This document shows, one piece after another, positions 1 through 10,244 of a stretch of DNA of 22,033 nucleotides. The position numbers were made by a program, and so were the translations under genes. The DNA comes from Biscogniauxia marginata. Lineage: Eukaryota > Ascomycota > Sordariomycetes > Xylariales > Xylariaceae. The notes beneath the pieces are model-generated. The model worked only from the letters and a program-made list of their open reading frames with translations, was not told the DNA's origin and did not search any database. Every line of letters starts with the position of its first letter. The first letter of the stretch is position 1. Where the stretch lies: the NCBI GenBank assembly GCA_022695795.1, contig MU404262.1, forward strand, positions 1-22,033, read 5' to 3'.

Positions 1-87
1 CGCGCGTTAACCATTATAACCCCCCGTTCCTTACCTTTATTTCCCCACACAATATCCCCCAACACAAAATCTCCCCTCCTACCTTAA

Positions 88-108
88 CCCCCCCCCCCCC
101 CCCCCCCC
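88..108. repeat. C21 homopolymer
   Basis: Twenty-one consecutive C bases lie just downstream of the acidic ORF on the minus strand. It is a simple mononucleotide tract whose exact length is likely to be unreliable in sequencing. Confidence 0.95.
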
Positions 109-125
109 TTTTCTGCCCACCCTTG

Positions 126-291
126 TTATCCGCAAAAAAACTTCGAGCAGAACCCGGCGACCCTCCCGAGTATACCTCTGCCCTTCCCCTTTCCTTTTTC
201 TTTTTCTTTTCCAACCGCGTCCGCCGGAGGGCAGAGCTCCCACGCCTCGTCGTTTTCGTCGTTACCGGCATTATTATCATCGTCATAGTCG

Positions 292-325
<34 letters not shown>

Positions 326-1274
326 TGAAGTGCGCGTTCCACGAGTTGATCGTGAACTGCGAGAGCCGGCGCGCGCGGTTCGCCGGGGCTCGGTTGCGGA
401 GCACGGTGCCGGTGCTAGTGTCGATGTCAATCCTAGTGCTGGTTTCGGCCGGCGCGGCGGCGTAGGCGTAGGCGTAGGCGTAGGGTGTTGCGTCTTCGAG
501 GCCTTCGTCTGCTTGTTCGTCTTCACCTCCGACAGGGGTGGTGGCGGGGGTAGCGGTGTCATCGGCGAAATCGTAATCAGAATCCCCTTCCTCCGAGGAC
601 AGGGTATACGCTGATGATGACGAGGCGGACGAGTACCGCCGGTGACACGTGTTGCTAACAAGTTCATCTTCATATTCATCTAAGTCCTCAACATCTTCAT
701 CATCATCATCATCATCATCATCTTCTTCTTCTTCTTCTTCTTCTTCTTCTTCTTCTTCTTCTTCTTCTTCTTCATTACTATCATCATCGTCGTAGTCGTC
801 GCTCCTCGTGGGGTAAGGCGACGGCGGCCTGTCTATCACCGACGCTAGTTGTATTCCTTCCGCAGCGGCAGCATAATCATCATCATCGTCATCGTCATCG
901 TCATCATCCCCTTGGGGCTGATCTGTGTTCGTTCCGGTTACATTTCTCATTGCGGTTGATCGTGAATGCGAGTCCAGTGGTAGTAAGAAGGCTATCTTTG
1001 GCACTCTGACTTGGACCTCGAGGTTGACGCATTTTGGAGATGGTGGTGATGATGAGAGAGAAGGGGACGAGGAGACCCTTGTCCGTCGTGGTGGTAGTGG
1101 TAGTGGTAGCGGTGACGATGGTGCTGTTGATGGTAGTGCCGAGTAGTACATTTTGCCGTATTCTTGGAAGAGAACCATAGTGGCGAGTATAAGTAGTGGT
1201 ATGAGTAGCGGTGTTGCTAGAGGCGGCAATAGTAGTAGTGATGGTAGCGATAGTATCATTGGTAGGGATATCAA
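126..1274 (-). CDS. Hypothetical low-complexity acidic protein with hydrophobic N-terminus
   Basis: This single uninterrupted ORF encodes 382 residues. I do not recognise the family. Residues about 1-35 are hydrophobic (Leu/Pro/Ile-rich) and could be a signal anchor. A Ser/Pro-rich stretch follows, then a non-repetitive patch around residues 80-115 containing NVTG, a possible N-glycosylation site. After that come long Asp runs, a run of about 17 Glu encoded by pure GAA, a Ser-rich patch, a YAYAYAYA repeat from the hexamer at about 460-484, another Asp run, and a basic KGKGKG tail ending in CSKFFCG. Much of the ORF consists of triplet microsatellites, so length alone is weak evidence of coding. 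In its favour are intact frame through several unrelated repeats, non-repeat segments of normal composition, and a TATA-like element about 160 bases upstream. An internal start at residue 33 is possible. Function unknown. Confidence 0.5.
293..323. repeat. (GTC)n microsatellite
   Basis: About ten GTC units on the plus strand encode an Asp run (GAC codons) in the minus-strand acidic ORF. Confidence 0.9.
691..773. repeat. Adjacent (ATC)n and (TTC)n microsatellites
   Basis: A CATCAT tract passes directly into about 17 TTC units. In the minus-strand ORF these read as a Glu run (pure GAA codons) followed by an Asp run (GAT/GAC). The purity of the GAA block suggests recent slippage expansion rather than selection for protein sequence alone. 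Confidence 0.92.
881..909. repeat. (ATC/GTC)n interrupted microsatellite
   Basis: Mixed ATC and GTC triplets encode a further Asp run in the minus-strand acidic ORF. Confidence 0.85.
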
Positions 1275-1432
1275 GGGTTTGCCGTTATCTGATGTGGTAG
1301 TAGGTAGGTAGGTGTCTCGCGAGAGTACCTAGGCTCAGATTTGATTTGAGTATTCTCTGAATCTAGTATGAAGCCGGTTGAGAATTTCTCTTGTCCTTCC
1401 AGTGTCCGAGACAGGGTCTGAAGACCTTTGGT

Positions 1433-1441
1433 TTATATAAC
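1433..1441 (-). promoter_or_regulatory. TATA-like element upstream of the acidic ORF
   Basis: The minus strand reads GGTTATATAAACC about 160 bases before the ATG at 1274. It is a plausible TATA box for the acidic ORF; there is no functional evidence. Confidence 0.3.
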
Positions 1442-1984
1442 CCCCTTGGGTATCGGAGAAAGCTCACTGCCAGTCCATGGGAAACTTAGATGAATTAACG
1501 CGGGCCACGGTCTGTATTATTGGCATACCAGGCCCTCATCGATCGAATTACAAAGAAACGCAACCTAATTAGTTTCCAGGGTCACTGCCAATAGCCCCCA
1601 GGTCATCAATATAAAAGACGTCCAACTTTGAGATAGTCGCAAACCTTGCTGCTGATTTCACCAACCTTCGTAGGATATTCATCTATCTCCGCTATGGTTA
1701 ACCAACCCCCAGGCAATCAAGTCACTTACCCGTGCAAGGCGACACGCACAACCCAACCCAACTCCATTACATCTTTTCACTTGTACGCACCTAAGTTATC
1801 ATAGTTCCAACATATTCTGCAAACGAAAAAGAGGAAGAGAAAAGAAAAGCCAAAAGACTCTGCTTATACAGCTAGCTATCTAGTTAAATCAGTCACTGAC
1901 ACAAAATGCGCCCTTCCCTCCCCAAAGGTCCCTTCGCCTAACCTACATAGTTTTCTTTTTCTCTAGTCTACATGCATTGATAGG

Positions 1985-1994
1985 TACCTAGGTA
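1985..1994. repeat. TACCTAGGTA palindrome, copy 1
   Basis: Perfect 10-base palindrome inside TAGGTACCTAGGTAT. It is one of at least four exact copies in this window, all intergenic. Confidence 0.9.
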
Positions 1995-2305
1995 TTTGAA
2001 TTCCCACCGAGTAAAAAACACCTATTCCGTCCCGTCAAATCTGGTCGAGCACCTGTTTTACTCTGGAAAATAAATTTCATTTCTCTCCCCTGAGGCTTTC
2101 AGGAAAGTTAACTGAAGTTATTACCATTCCAGCCTGGAAGGGGGGGGACATTATACGCCGTAGTCTCTCTCCATCGAAGTCTGTCGTCATTTATCGGCCA
2201 TTACTTTATACACCAAGCTCGGGGACACACCCCGTTACAGCCTTGTTTAACGTTGTCCTTCGAGACTTGTATTCCAATTCGTCAAGTCCGAGACACACGG
2301 CTTGT

Positions 2306-5300
2306 TCAGAAAAATCCCATACTCCGATTACCCCCGGATGTCATGACCAATCCATCCACTGCTCGTTTTACCTCCTTCACATTTCTTGCTAGATCTCTCG
2401 ACTCTGTGCCCCGTTCGTTGGTTCCACGTGCATTTGTCGAGGCCCAGCCATCACATTCGGCTATTAGCTCGCCCACCCAGGGTTCCAACCTAGCTTCAGG
2501 GCGTCCATGTCTGCCGAGGTCACGAATCCACTGGCTCACTGCATAGGAGATCCATTCTACGACTCTTCCTCTGCCAGCGCCTCGGAACGGTACTTCCTGG
2601 GCCTCGAACATGGTCTCTAAAACTCGGACGACCAAATCGTGACTCACGCCTAGCTGGAGGAAGACAATTATTGGCCAGTTAACATCGGCACCAGTGCGGG
2701 CGTCCTGTCCATTTTCCAGGGAGTAGCGGCAGATCTCGGGCATGAGAGTAGGAACTGGGAAAATGAAAGAGTCGTTGCTTGACCGGTGACATATTTCTTG
2801 GATTTGACCCACGAGTCGTTCGTAAGGCTGGGGCGGCGGGTCGCCAGCCTGTGCTCCTCGCTTCCGGCGCTCTGCATTGTACGCAGCCCATTGCTCCACG
2901 ACGTCCTCGTGAGTTTGTTGGATGAGGTTACCCCAAGTTTGGGCAATCGTAGTCGGGTTCCGGAAGTCTGCCACGTGATAGATGATGAGACACAAATCGT
3001 AGTACCCGGCCTGGTCGGCATAATCATTGAAGAGCTACAACGAATTAGTAAATATTTCCCAATAGATTTCTGCTCTGTACACATGAAGGTGTGGGGGTTG
3101 AAGAGTTGGCTGTTCATAGCTACTTACTTCAGATAGGGCTTGGATTTTGCCATCCAAGGCTTTCTGAATCTCGGGTAACTTCTCGGGAGGTATCCTACTA
3201 TCTACCCGAAGTCTCTCAAGCAAGTCGTCTTGGATATGCGCAACCTCAAGAAGCTCGGTTACTTCGTGGTTGAGGAGTTGCTGGTCCTGTCGGCTTACAC
3301 CGGTGGTCATCACGCTAGCGTTCGTCTTTGCCTTACTGAGGAGCGTGAGACGATCTTTGATAGATATGTTGAAGTCAGATTGTGCAAGGTCGGCTTGAAC
3401 TTTTGCTGCGTTAAAGAACAGACTGCGCATCGTGTAGAATCTGCACAGAAGATCGGCATGCTCGACATCGTCGGCGGCTAGTCGTCGGAGGAAAGTTGTC
3501 ACATGTGGAGATTCAATCCGAAGGAGACGGTCGGTCCATCCTTGTTGTATGTACCAGTCATAGAGGTCGAAATGGAAGACCTCGTCTGGGGAATTATTGA
3601 CAACATCGTATGCCTCGGCGCGTTTAGTCGTTATCAATGTCGGTTTGCCATCAATTAGCTCCGGCTCCCGGCTAGATGCAGCATCCAAGTCCTGGAGAAC
3701 GCGGTGAATCAAATCGTAGCATAACCTACGCTCGTCGAATGCCTTTGCTCTAGGATCACCAGCAGGTTTCCCGTCATTGATCCAGAAGAGTGCCGAGTTA
3801 CCTCGGTCTTTCTCATTAGCAACGACCAGACATAATTGGATAGCACCGGCATAGTATCTCAAGGCTACATATTGCTCAATGGCCAACTCCAAGTTTGTCG
3901 GTGTGAGACTGCCTGCAACCTTCTGGAAGTGGCTTAAGCTCTCGTGGAGAAGGGTACGAGAAGTAGTAGAGTTGAGAGACGGGTCTGAGGCTTTCTTCAG
4001 CTGCTCCTGAGCCCTGAAGATCACGACATCGTCCGAACTGCAGAAGCTGCCGCACTTCCGGCGAAGGGCGTCAGCTACAGTTTCGACATTCGAGCCATTC
4101 TCGATATTCCGGTTGACGATGGCTTTCACAAGCACCTTTGCTAGCTCCTTGCCGGCTGACTGCGAGAAGAGGCATTCGTACGTGAGGTCCCCAAGCTGAT
4201 GCCGTGAGGTATCGTCTAGCCGTTGGAAGATATCTGCGACTCGTTCATCGAATAGCGCCCGGACGAACGAGATACCTTCCGTGATTCCTTCCATCAAAAC
4301 CTCGACGGCGTGCATGGCTTGATGCTCTCCTTGAATGGCGAGTTCTTCCTGCTTACTAGCGGCCCTTCGTAGGTCTGATGGCCTAGACAGACCTTGGATA
4401 AAGGACCGGTTGTCATCCAGAAACTTGCGCAAAGCTTCAACACTGGACTGAACAGATTCCAATTTCTCTGTGGGAATCGCACTTGTAATGGACAAAGCAC
4501 CGGCAGCATTAGGAGTTATGGAGACAACTCTTGAATTCCACAGAGTCCGGACGAGTCGGCTTAAGTAGAGAGTTAAGGCCCCATGACGAGATGATGGGCG
4601 CACCATCTCTACCCTTGCAGGCTGTCCATCTTGCTCTGGCAGCATTGGATTGCCACCAAAGTTGATAAATACCTGTTTCGCACGGTCGAGGGTGGCCTGG
4701 TCAACGGCACTACGCCCACCCCCAAACCGGCCGTCCCCTTGACGGCAAGCGACAGCAAGCGCAGCTGTGATGGTCTCAACCCGGCCATAAGCACTTTGAA
4801 ATTTACTTACCTCGGCCTTCAGACCCTCCTCTCCAGCGGCTGTCCTAATGGCCGAAGCGAAGATGTCAATTAGCCTCCTCCGCCGCACCACATGGATACC
4901 GGTGTTGGTGAGGATAGCAAATTCACTACCATTAGGGTCGTCAAACTGAACAGCGAGTTCATTTCCAAATCCTAGCGGTTGCCGAGTTGCCGCGAAGGGT
5001 TTTGTAATAAGACCAATATCTTCAGCCCTGCTGCCGATCTCGATCCAGTTGGCATGCTCATAGTACCTCGGGTTCTGAGTACGACTGCTGTTTTTGATAC
5101 GTCCACTGTCCGGAGCGGACATGAACAGTATGTCTGCGTTTGGTTGTTCGGCCTTGCTGACGAAATCTAAGAAGTAGCCGGGGGCGAACCGGACCCCTCG
5201 TCGGCTCGTCTCGAGAGCCCTCGATTGAACGTTGGTAGGCTCGCCAAGACCGCCGAATGGATCAGCCCGAGATCTCCGCTGCACGGTATCGGGTGGTGGG

Positions 5301-6673
5301 AACTTGATAGATTGTAATTGCATGCTCTGGGGGGCCTGACTCGAAGAACTCAGCATGTAGGAAGAAGCGTTGGTAGCGCTCATGAAGAGACGGCATCCTG
5401 TGTTCGTTAACGCCATGAGATGGATCTTGTTGTCCTCGATAGCAGAGATGGGACTGATAGACACAATGTCCATGCGCTCGTTGAGTAAAGGGGATATAAC
5501 GCTTAGGGCGTGGGCAATGTCGCGTAGGAAGTCGCTCTTGGTCTTTTCGATGACTTTGGTGAGCTTATCCGTCCCTTCGATATGATACGTGCGCACTGTT
5601 GATGTACTGGATAGGGAGTAGAGCAGATTCCTGCTGTCGTCAATAACGATGTCCACGATGTGCTCGTTCGCAGTCCGACCCCAAAGGATATGTGTTGGCT
5701 TCGGTACCACGGCACTCCAGCCAGCGTAAGTGTGGTTGATCTTGCCCGTCCTACTGGAAAACCATTTCTCCTCAATCTGGTAGTATAGCTCGTAGATATC
5801 ACTATCTGCCTGTCCAGCGAAAAATATGCGTCCGTCGGCGGAGCCAGCAATAATGCGTGCCTCGGTGCCTCTCAATGGTAGCGACATCTTCGTGCCGTAG
5901 AGCTCGACACTCATGGAACCGGTTCCCAAGTCTTTGGCGGCGACTCCTAGAAGAAACATCTCGGAGGTTGTGGCAACGACTAGGATGTGGTTGATGATGG
6001 GGTTGAACACGCCGGGCTTCGGAGGCACGAGCTTGACGGCGGTAATGCTGTGTTGGCTGTCTTCGTAACCGATAAGCTCGGGGTTCGGGTGGGTGTAGTC
6101 CCAGAGGTAGAGACAGTTGTCGATCGTGACCCAGGCGTGATTCAACCCAGCAAACAAACCCATCATGGTCGAAACCTCGGCTCTGTTGTATTGCTCGAAG
6201 ACTCGCTGGGGGATCTGGTACATCTGGGTCTTCTGGAAGGGAGCCCATGCCGAGTCGATATGGGAGAGGTCATATTCGGAGGATATTTCTAAGAGGACGT
6301 CAGCTGATAACGGCAACACGAGGGAGGAAGATTGAGGATGAGACGTACGGCGGCAATATGTGTCGAGCTGGGGATAGAGCTCGTCCTTGGCCAGCGCATT
6401 GTTGATGAAGGAGGCGGCCTTAGCTAGCGGAGGCTGGGGAGGTGAAGGAATACTCTGTGCAGCCTGCATCGCGTCTTCCTCGGCGGCAGTAGTGGGTGCA
6501 TTAAGTGCGTTGTCGTGCGCAAACTTGGGGACCTGGCTGATGGCGGAGGCCGGGTTTTCCTTGAAGAGTCGCCGCCGGACAGGATCTTGCTGGGCGTTGA
6601 AGCGCGACGCGATAGCTGGGGTGTTGAGAAAAGCGCCAGGCAGAGTTTGCGCCGGAGTCTGGGGGAATGCCAT
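2306..6673 (-). CDS. NUP170: Nucleoporin Nup155/Nup170 family, spliced
   Basis: Large scaffold nucleoporin of the inner ring of the nuclear pore complex. The exons I support are 6673-6349, 6288-3128 and 3034-2306, giving about 1404 residues, which fits fungal Nup170 proteins of roughly 1350-1400. The N-terminal region (about 110-500) has the family's beta-propeller signatures, such as WAPFQ, VFEQYNRAEVSTMMGLFAG, NHAWVTIDN, LYLWDYTHPNPELIGY and VRRRRLIDIF. The rest is the alpha-solenoid Nup155-type C-terminal domain. The second intron (3127-3035) has donor GTAAGT, a TTTACTAAT branch region and acceptor TTGTAG. Removing it joins ALSE to LFNDYADQAGYYDLCLIIYHVADF, so the short downstream ORF is the true C-terminus and not a separate gene. 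The first intron (6348-6289) is described separately. The start MAFPQTPAQTLPGAF is typical of fungal homologues. Very sure of the family; the first intron is less certain. Confidence 0.95.
6289..6348 (-). other. Probable 60-base in-frame intron of NUP170
   Basis: On the minus strand this segment begins GTACGT, contains GCTGAC 11 bases from its end and finishes CTCTTAG. It is exactly 60 bases with no stop, so the ORF reads through it. Removal replaces 20 Ser/Leu-rich residues and gives YCRQISSEYDLSHIDSAWAPF, which I recall as closer to the conserved fungal sequence before the propeller. Splicing is inferred, not shown. Confidence 0.72.
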
Positions 6674-7087
6674 GGTTTCGGTGCGTATGATTAGCCGTCT
6701 TTTTATGGACGTGTCTCAGACGTGTTGCCCTCTCGTATGCCTAGGAAGGCCGCCCGACTGCTGCACCGAGCCCGGGGATTCACGAGGGAGGAAAGTCAAC
6801 AAGAAAAGAAAAAAGAGAAGCCAGTGCAGCAGCAAGGCACCATGAATGCTACCGGATCATCAATGGCAATGTGGAACAGACAAGGCAGAAACGGGCTGCA
6901 GGCGAAGGGATTTGATGATGCGAGACGGCGTAGGACGACGGGTCGTGGTAGTGGTTTTTTTTTTTCCGGGTATAGGTTTGGATGAGCTGTCGCGAAGTTG
7001 AAGAGGCTGGGATACTTTTTTTTTTTCCTGGGTTGAAGCTATGACAACCCGGTACCTAGCAGCAGCCTACCGTAGCACCAGTGAGTA

Positions 7088-7106
7088 GGTACCTTAGATA
7101 GGTACC
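7088..7106. repeat. GGTACC pair, spacer of 7
   Basis: Two GGTACC palindromes are separated by TTAGATA and so form an inverted as well as direct repeat. The spacer begins with the same TTA seen in the two hairpins at 14047 and 17126. Confidence 0.7.
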
Positions 7107-7457
7107 TGGAACTGACTGATTGGCACGCGCTTCATTCAAAACCTGTCAGGTACGTGCCTCTGAGCTGCGTGCTTCAATTTGCAGCAATTAATAACTACAA
7201 AAATACCAGGATGTAGGTAGTTACAAGCCACGAAAAAATATTTTAAATACATATTCACTTCTCATTTCGTGTGCATTTCTGCCCCCTGCTTGCTTCACGT
7301 TTTTTATAAGTCTTTTCTATACCTAGTTACATTCTCTGTTGCCTTTTGTACTAGGTAGACTAGTCCTAATTAAGTAGTAAATACGTAGTTAAGACAGGTA
7401 CCCAAGCTCAACTATCACTGAAAGTGACACGAAGAACCCATACAGTCGGCACCTACA

Positions 7458-7467
7458 TACCTAGGTA
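7458..7467. repeat. TACCTAGGTA palindrome, copy 2
   Basis: Perfect 10-base palindrome, followed directly by CCTAACCTACATA, in the same intergenic interval as copy 3. Confidence 0.9.
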
Positions 7468-7621
7468 CCTAACCTACATACTCAAACACACAGGTAGGTA
7501 TGTAAGCATATTGAGTATTCATAGCAAGTTTAAGTCCCAAGTTATCATTTGTAGCAGTCCACCCACCTACCCATCTTCCCATGATATGATAGACAGATAG
7601 TAAGTCTAACCAAAGAATAAG

Positions 7622-7631
7622 TACCTAGGTA
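7622..7631. repeat. TACCTAGGTA palindrome, copy 3
   Basis: Perfect 10-base palindrome within GTACCTAGGTAGGTAC, about 190 bases beyond the reductase stop codon. Confidence 0.9.
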
Positions 7632-7822
7632 GGTACATAATTATAATTAATCCATGCAATCGTAACCCAAGTTAAGCTCATGTTCTTTCGATGACAACTC
7701 CCTAGACCCGACAATGCCAAAAGAGACTGATGCATCTGGCTGAGAGCCGGCGGGCAGCTCCCCACCTCTTCTACCGGCCGTGATATTCGTCCCATCCCAG
7801 GCTCTCCTATCCTCCCGCCCCC

Positions 7823-8899
7823 TTAGTTCTTCTTGGCCTCGCGAGCAGCCTTTCTCAGGGCTCTGTTGCGAATATCGACATGCATCTTCCGGTTGAAGCT
7901 GAGGCCGATCCAGTGGCCGATACCAATAGTGTTCTCGACAACCCAGGCCATCAGGGCATGACTCCAGTAGGGGGTGTACGTGTGCGCAGTGCTCTGCCAA
8001 CTGCCAACCCCGACCTTGTTCAGCGCAGCTCGCACGAAAGGCTTCGGGCCGGGGATGAACATGCTAGGTCGGCGAATCTTGCTCATCGCTGTAGTGACGA
8101 GGTAGCTGAGGCAGAGCTGGACATCCACGTTGCTGGGCTTGAGCTCGGACGCGAGGGCCGTCGACCAGAACTGCAGGAACGCCTTGCTGCCCGAGTAGGT
8201 TGCCAGGTAAGGCATGGGCATCCAACCTCCAAAGCTGCCCATGGTGAGGATCAGACCACGCTTACGACTCTGCATGCCCGGGGCCACGACGCGGGTGACC
8301 TTGAGAGTCCCGAGGCAGTTAATCGTGATGATGTTCTGCATTTCAGCCCGTTCGGTGAGGACGAAGGGGACAGGGATGCTATGGCTCTGGCCGACGTTGT
8401 TGATGAGGATACCGACGTCGAGACCGTCGATCAACGAGGCGAGGCGTTCGTAGTCGGCATCATTGTCGGCGGTGAAGTCCATGTCCAATACCTTGGTCTG
8501 CAAGCCCGAGAACTTGCCTTCCAGCTCCTGGGCCAGCGCATCGAGTTTAGACCGGGTTCGGGAGACGAGGACGAGGTTGAAGCCTTTGGCAGCAAGCTGG
8601 GTAGCATATTCCTTGCCCAGGCCGTCAGATGCACCCGTTACCACGGCCCACGTGCCCTTCTTGCCGTATTTCCGAAGCTACGTCATTACCGAAGATGGTC
8701 AGCCAGCATGATCACCAGCTAGGCATTAAGATCTCCTGGTGGTGTTCAGACTCACGTTGGTACCGCTGAGGACAAACATGCTCAGAAACAGACGGAGAAA
8801 GCTGAGGACCTTGGAGCCCACGAACAGAGCTCCAATACCGGCGAAGGCCAGCTGAACGCTCGGCGGGATAGCCGCTACAGCATCTTTGATAGAGTCCAT
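7823..8899 (-). CDS. Very-long-chain 3-oxoacyl-CoA reductase (ER fatty acid elongase complex)
   Basis: NADPH-dependent ketoreductase of the microsomal elongation cycle, homologous to yeast Ifa38/YBR159W. It reduces 3-ketoacyl-CoA to 3-hydroxyacyl-CoA in the ER membrane. Exons 8899-8756 and 8677-7823 encode 332 residues, normal for the family. The 78-base intron has donor GTGAGT, a GCTGACC branch and acceptor ACGTAG, and joins SGTN to [19 protein letters not shown]. Residues about 11-46 form a hydrophobic N-terminal membrane segment. The short-chain dehydrogenase motifs are complete: TGASDGLG at 62-69, NNVG at 141-144, catalytic Ser196, Tyr209 and Lys213 (YSGSK), and Asn168. A hydrophobic segment near 280-300 precedes a basic tail ending KKN. 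The start [13 protein letters not shown] is the only Met giving a membrane-anchored form. It is divergent from ERG28 and may share its upstream region. Confidence 0.96.
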
Positions 8900-9535
8900 G
8901 ATCAGATCGATTCCGCCTATTGCACCGGGTAGTTATCCTCGGAACGATTGGGGGCAATTGCAAATTTTTGATTGTGGTTGTGAGGAATCAAAGCCGCTGA
9001 TGACAGCCCTCGGCGGAGAGATGAATTTGTGTGCCGCGTTGGGAAAAAGAAAGTTTGGGCAGGGGCCGTTGCTGGCCTTAGCTCTCAACATCATGTCTGA
9101 TTCGTCAATTCCTATTTTCATGGAAAAGTATCTAATAAAAAAGATATCACACCAACTTCAGCTGTACATGTACTTTCCTATGTATGTAGCGGAGCATATA
9201 ACCTTGGCCGTGTAGCTACCTTCACACGTAGCTCTGATATAAGTGGAACCAATATCAATTAAACTTCTCGGGTTTACGCTAGCAAAAGATCGGCCCATTT
9301 TTGAGCTTAGTTCTATTGCCAACGCCAAGTTCCACGATAACCTTAGTTCTCGAGAGGTTTCTCTACCTACCTACCTAGCTACATGTATTCAACTGTTGAG
9401 TTGTCTCTTTTAGCTCTTACCTTACCTCTCACCGACAATACCTCCTAACCTGAGCTAAATTTACACACTGCATACTCCTCCTACTTATTTCACGACAACA
9501 ATCAAATAAGACAAAAAAAAATTCCGCCACCCGCA
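8900..9535. promoter_or_regulatory. Divergent intergenic region shared by the 3-oxoacyl-CoA reductase and ERG28
   Basis: These 636 bases separate two divergent ER lipid genes. The interval holds CTACCTACCTACCTAGC near 9363-9381 and an A-rich stretch before the ERG28 ATG. I saw no clear sterol regulatory element matching ATCACCCCAC. Shared control is inferred from geometry only. Confidence 0.5.
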
Positions 9536-10173
9536 ATGGACGCCCTCACAGCCTACCTCCCGCCGGCAAAAGGCTACCTACCTTACTACATGTTCGGCGT
9601 AAGCCTTTCTCCCCTTCCTTTCCCCTTTCTATAGATAAATAAATATCTATAAAAAAAATAAACCTCCAAGCTAAACCTCTGGTCTCCTCCGAAAAAAAAA
9701 AACAGCTCTCCATCCTCGCCGTCGGTAACTCCCTCCAGAACTACGCGACCCTGCACTACTCGCGGCGTCTCTACAACGGGCGCTTCGTCCGCAACGCCTC
9801 CCTCCCGGCCGCCACCTCCTCGACTGCCGACCCCGAAGATTCGACGCGCAAGCTCGTCCCCGTGCCCTCTTCCTCTTCCGACACCAAAGAAGCCCGCGCC
9901 CAAGACCAGGTAACCCCCCTCGCCGCCCGCCTCTTCGGCACCTACACCCTCGTCTCCGCCATCGTGCGCCTGTACGCGAGCTACCACCTGCGCCTCGGCC
10001 CGCTGTACGACGTCGCCCTGTGGACCTACGTCGTCGCCCTCGTCCACTTCGCCTCCGAGTGCGCCGTCTACCGCACCGCGCGCCTCGGCCCCCCCGTGCT
10101 CTTCCCCTTCTTCTTCGCCTCCGTCGGTATCGCCTGGATGGTCACACAGCGGGGCTTCTACGTCGAGGTTTAA
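9536..10173 (+). CDS. ERG28: Ergosterol biosynthesis protein Erg28
   Basis: Small ER membrane scaffold that tethers the C-4 demethylation enzymes (Erg25-Erg26-Erg27) in ergosterol synthesis. Exons 9536-9598 and 9706-10173 encode 176 residues. The 107-base intron has donor GTAAGC and acceptor ACAG and leaves the frame in phase 0 (MFG to LSILAVGN). Family signatures are NSLQNYATLHYSRRLY (30-44), VTPLAARLFGTYTLVSAIVRLYASY (90-114), ALWTYVVALVHFASE (125-139), TARLGPP (145-151) and the closing WMVTQRGFY. About four membrane segments are visible. Compared with the 148-residue yeast protein, a hydrophilic insert spans about 45-88, between the first conserved block and VTPL. Exon 2 uses almost only C- or G-ending codons. 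Upstream, the gene faces the elongase reductase; downstream it converges with GAL7. Confidence 0.93.
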
Positions 10174-10187
10174 AAATACGATATTTC

Positions 10188-10237
10188 TATAATAATAATA
10201 AAAAGGAAGAGGGGCAAGAGTGAAATAAAATAAAAAG
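10188..10237 (+). terminator. A-rich 3' processing region of ERG28
   Basis: ATAATAATAATAAAAAGG and AAATAAAATAAAAAG lie 15-65 bases after the ERG28 stop and resemble fungal polyadenylation efficiency and positioning elements. Confidence 0.45.
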
Positions 10238-10244
10238 ATGTGGC

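Larger units (their letters stand above)
1275..2305. other. Intergenic, no gene seen
   Basis: About 1 kb lies between the 5' end of the acidic ORF and the stop of the nucleoporin gene, both on the minus strand. It holds the TATA-like site, a purine-rich patch around 1825-1850, a TACCTAGGTA palindrome at 1985-1994 and a related TACCTAGG at 1326-1333. No ORF or RNA gene could be supported. Confidence 0.7.
6674..7822. other. Intergenic: NUP170 upstream region and reductase 3' region
   Basis: About 1.15 kb without a supported gene. It contains two poly-T tracts (about 6955-6966 and 7017-7026), GGTACC pairs at 7088-7106, and TACCTAGGTA copies at 7458-7467 and 7622-7631. The left part must hold the NUP170 promoter and the right part the 3' untranslated region of the reductase. 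Short ORFs here are chance. Confidence 0.7.

Noticed and set aside
123..614. 163-codon plus-strand ORF with poly-Val and poly-Phe runs
   Set aside because: It is the antisense shadow of the triplet repeats in the minus-strand acidic ORF and its composition comes from GTC and TTC tracts.
5802..6248. 148-codon minus-strand ORF
   Set aside because: It overlaps the NUP170 propeller in another frame; the NUP170 frame is conserved and this one is not.
7880..8722. 280-codon plus-strand ORF
   Set aside because: It is antisense to the 3-oxoacyl-CoA reductase, which has every catalytic motif; GC-rich codons keep the opposite frame open.
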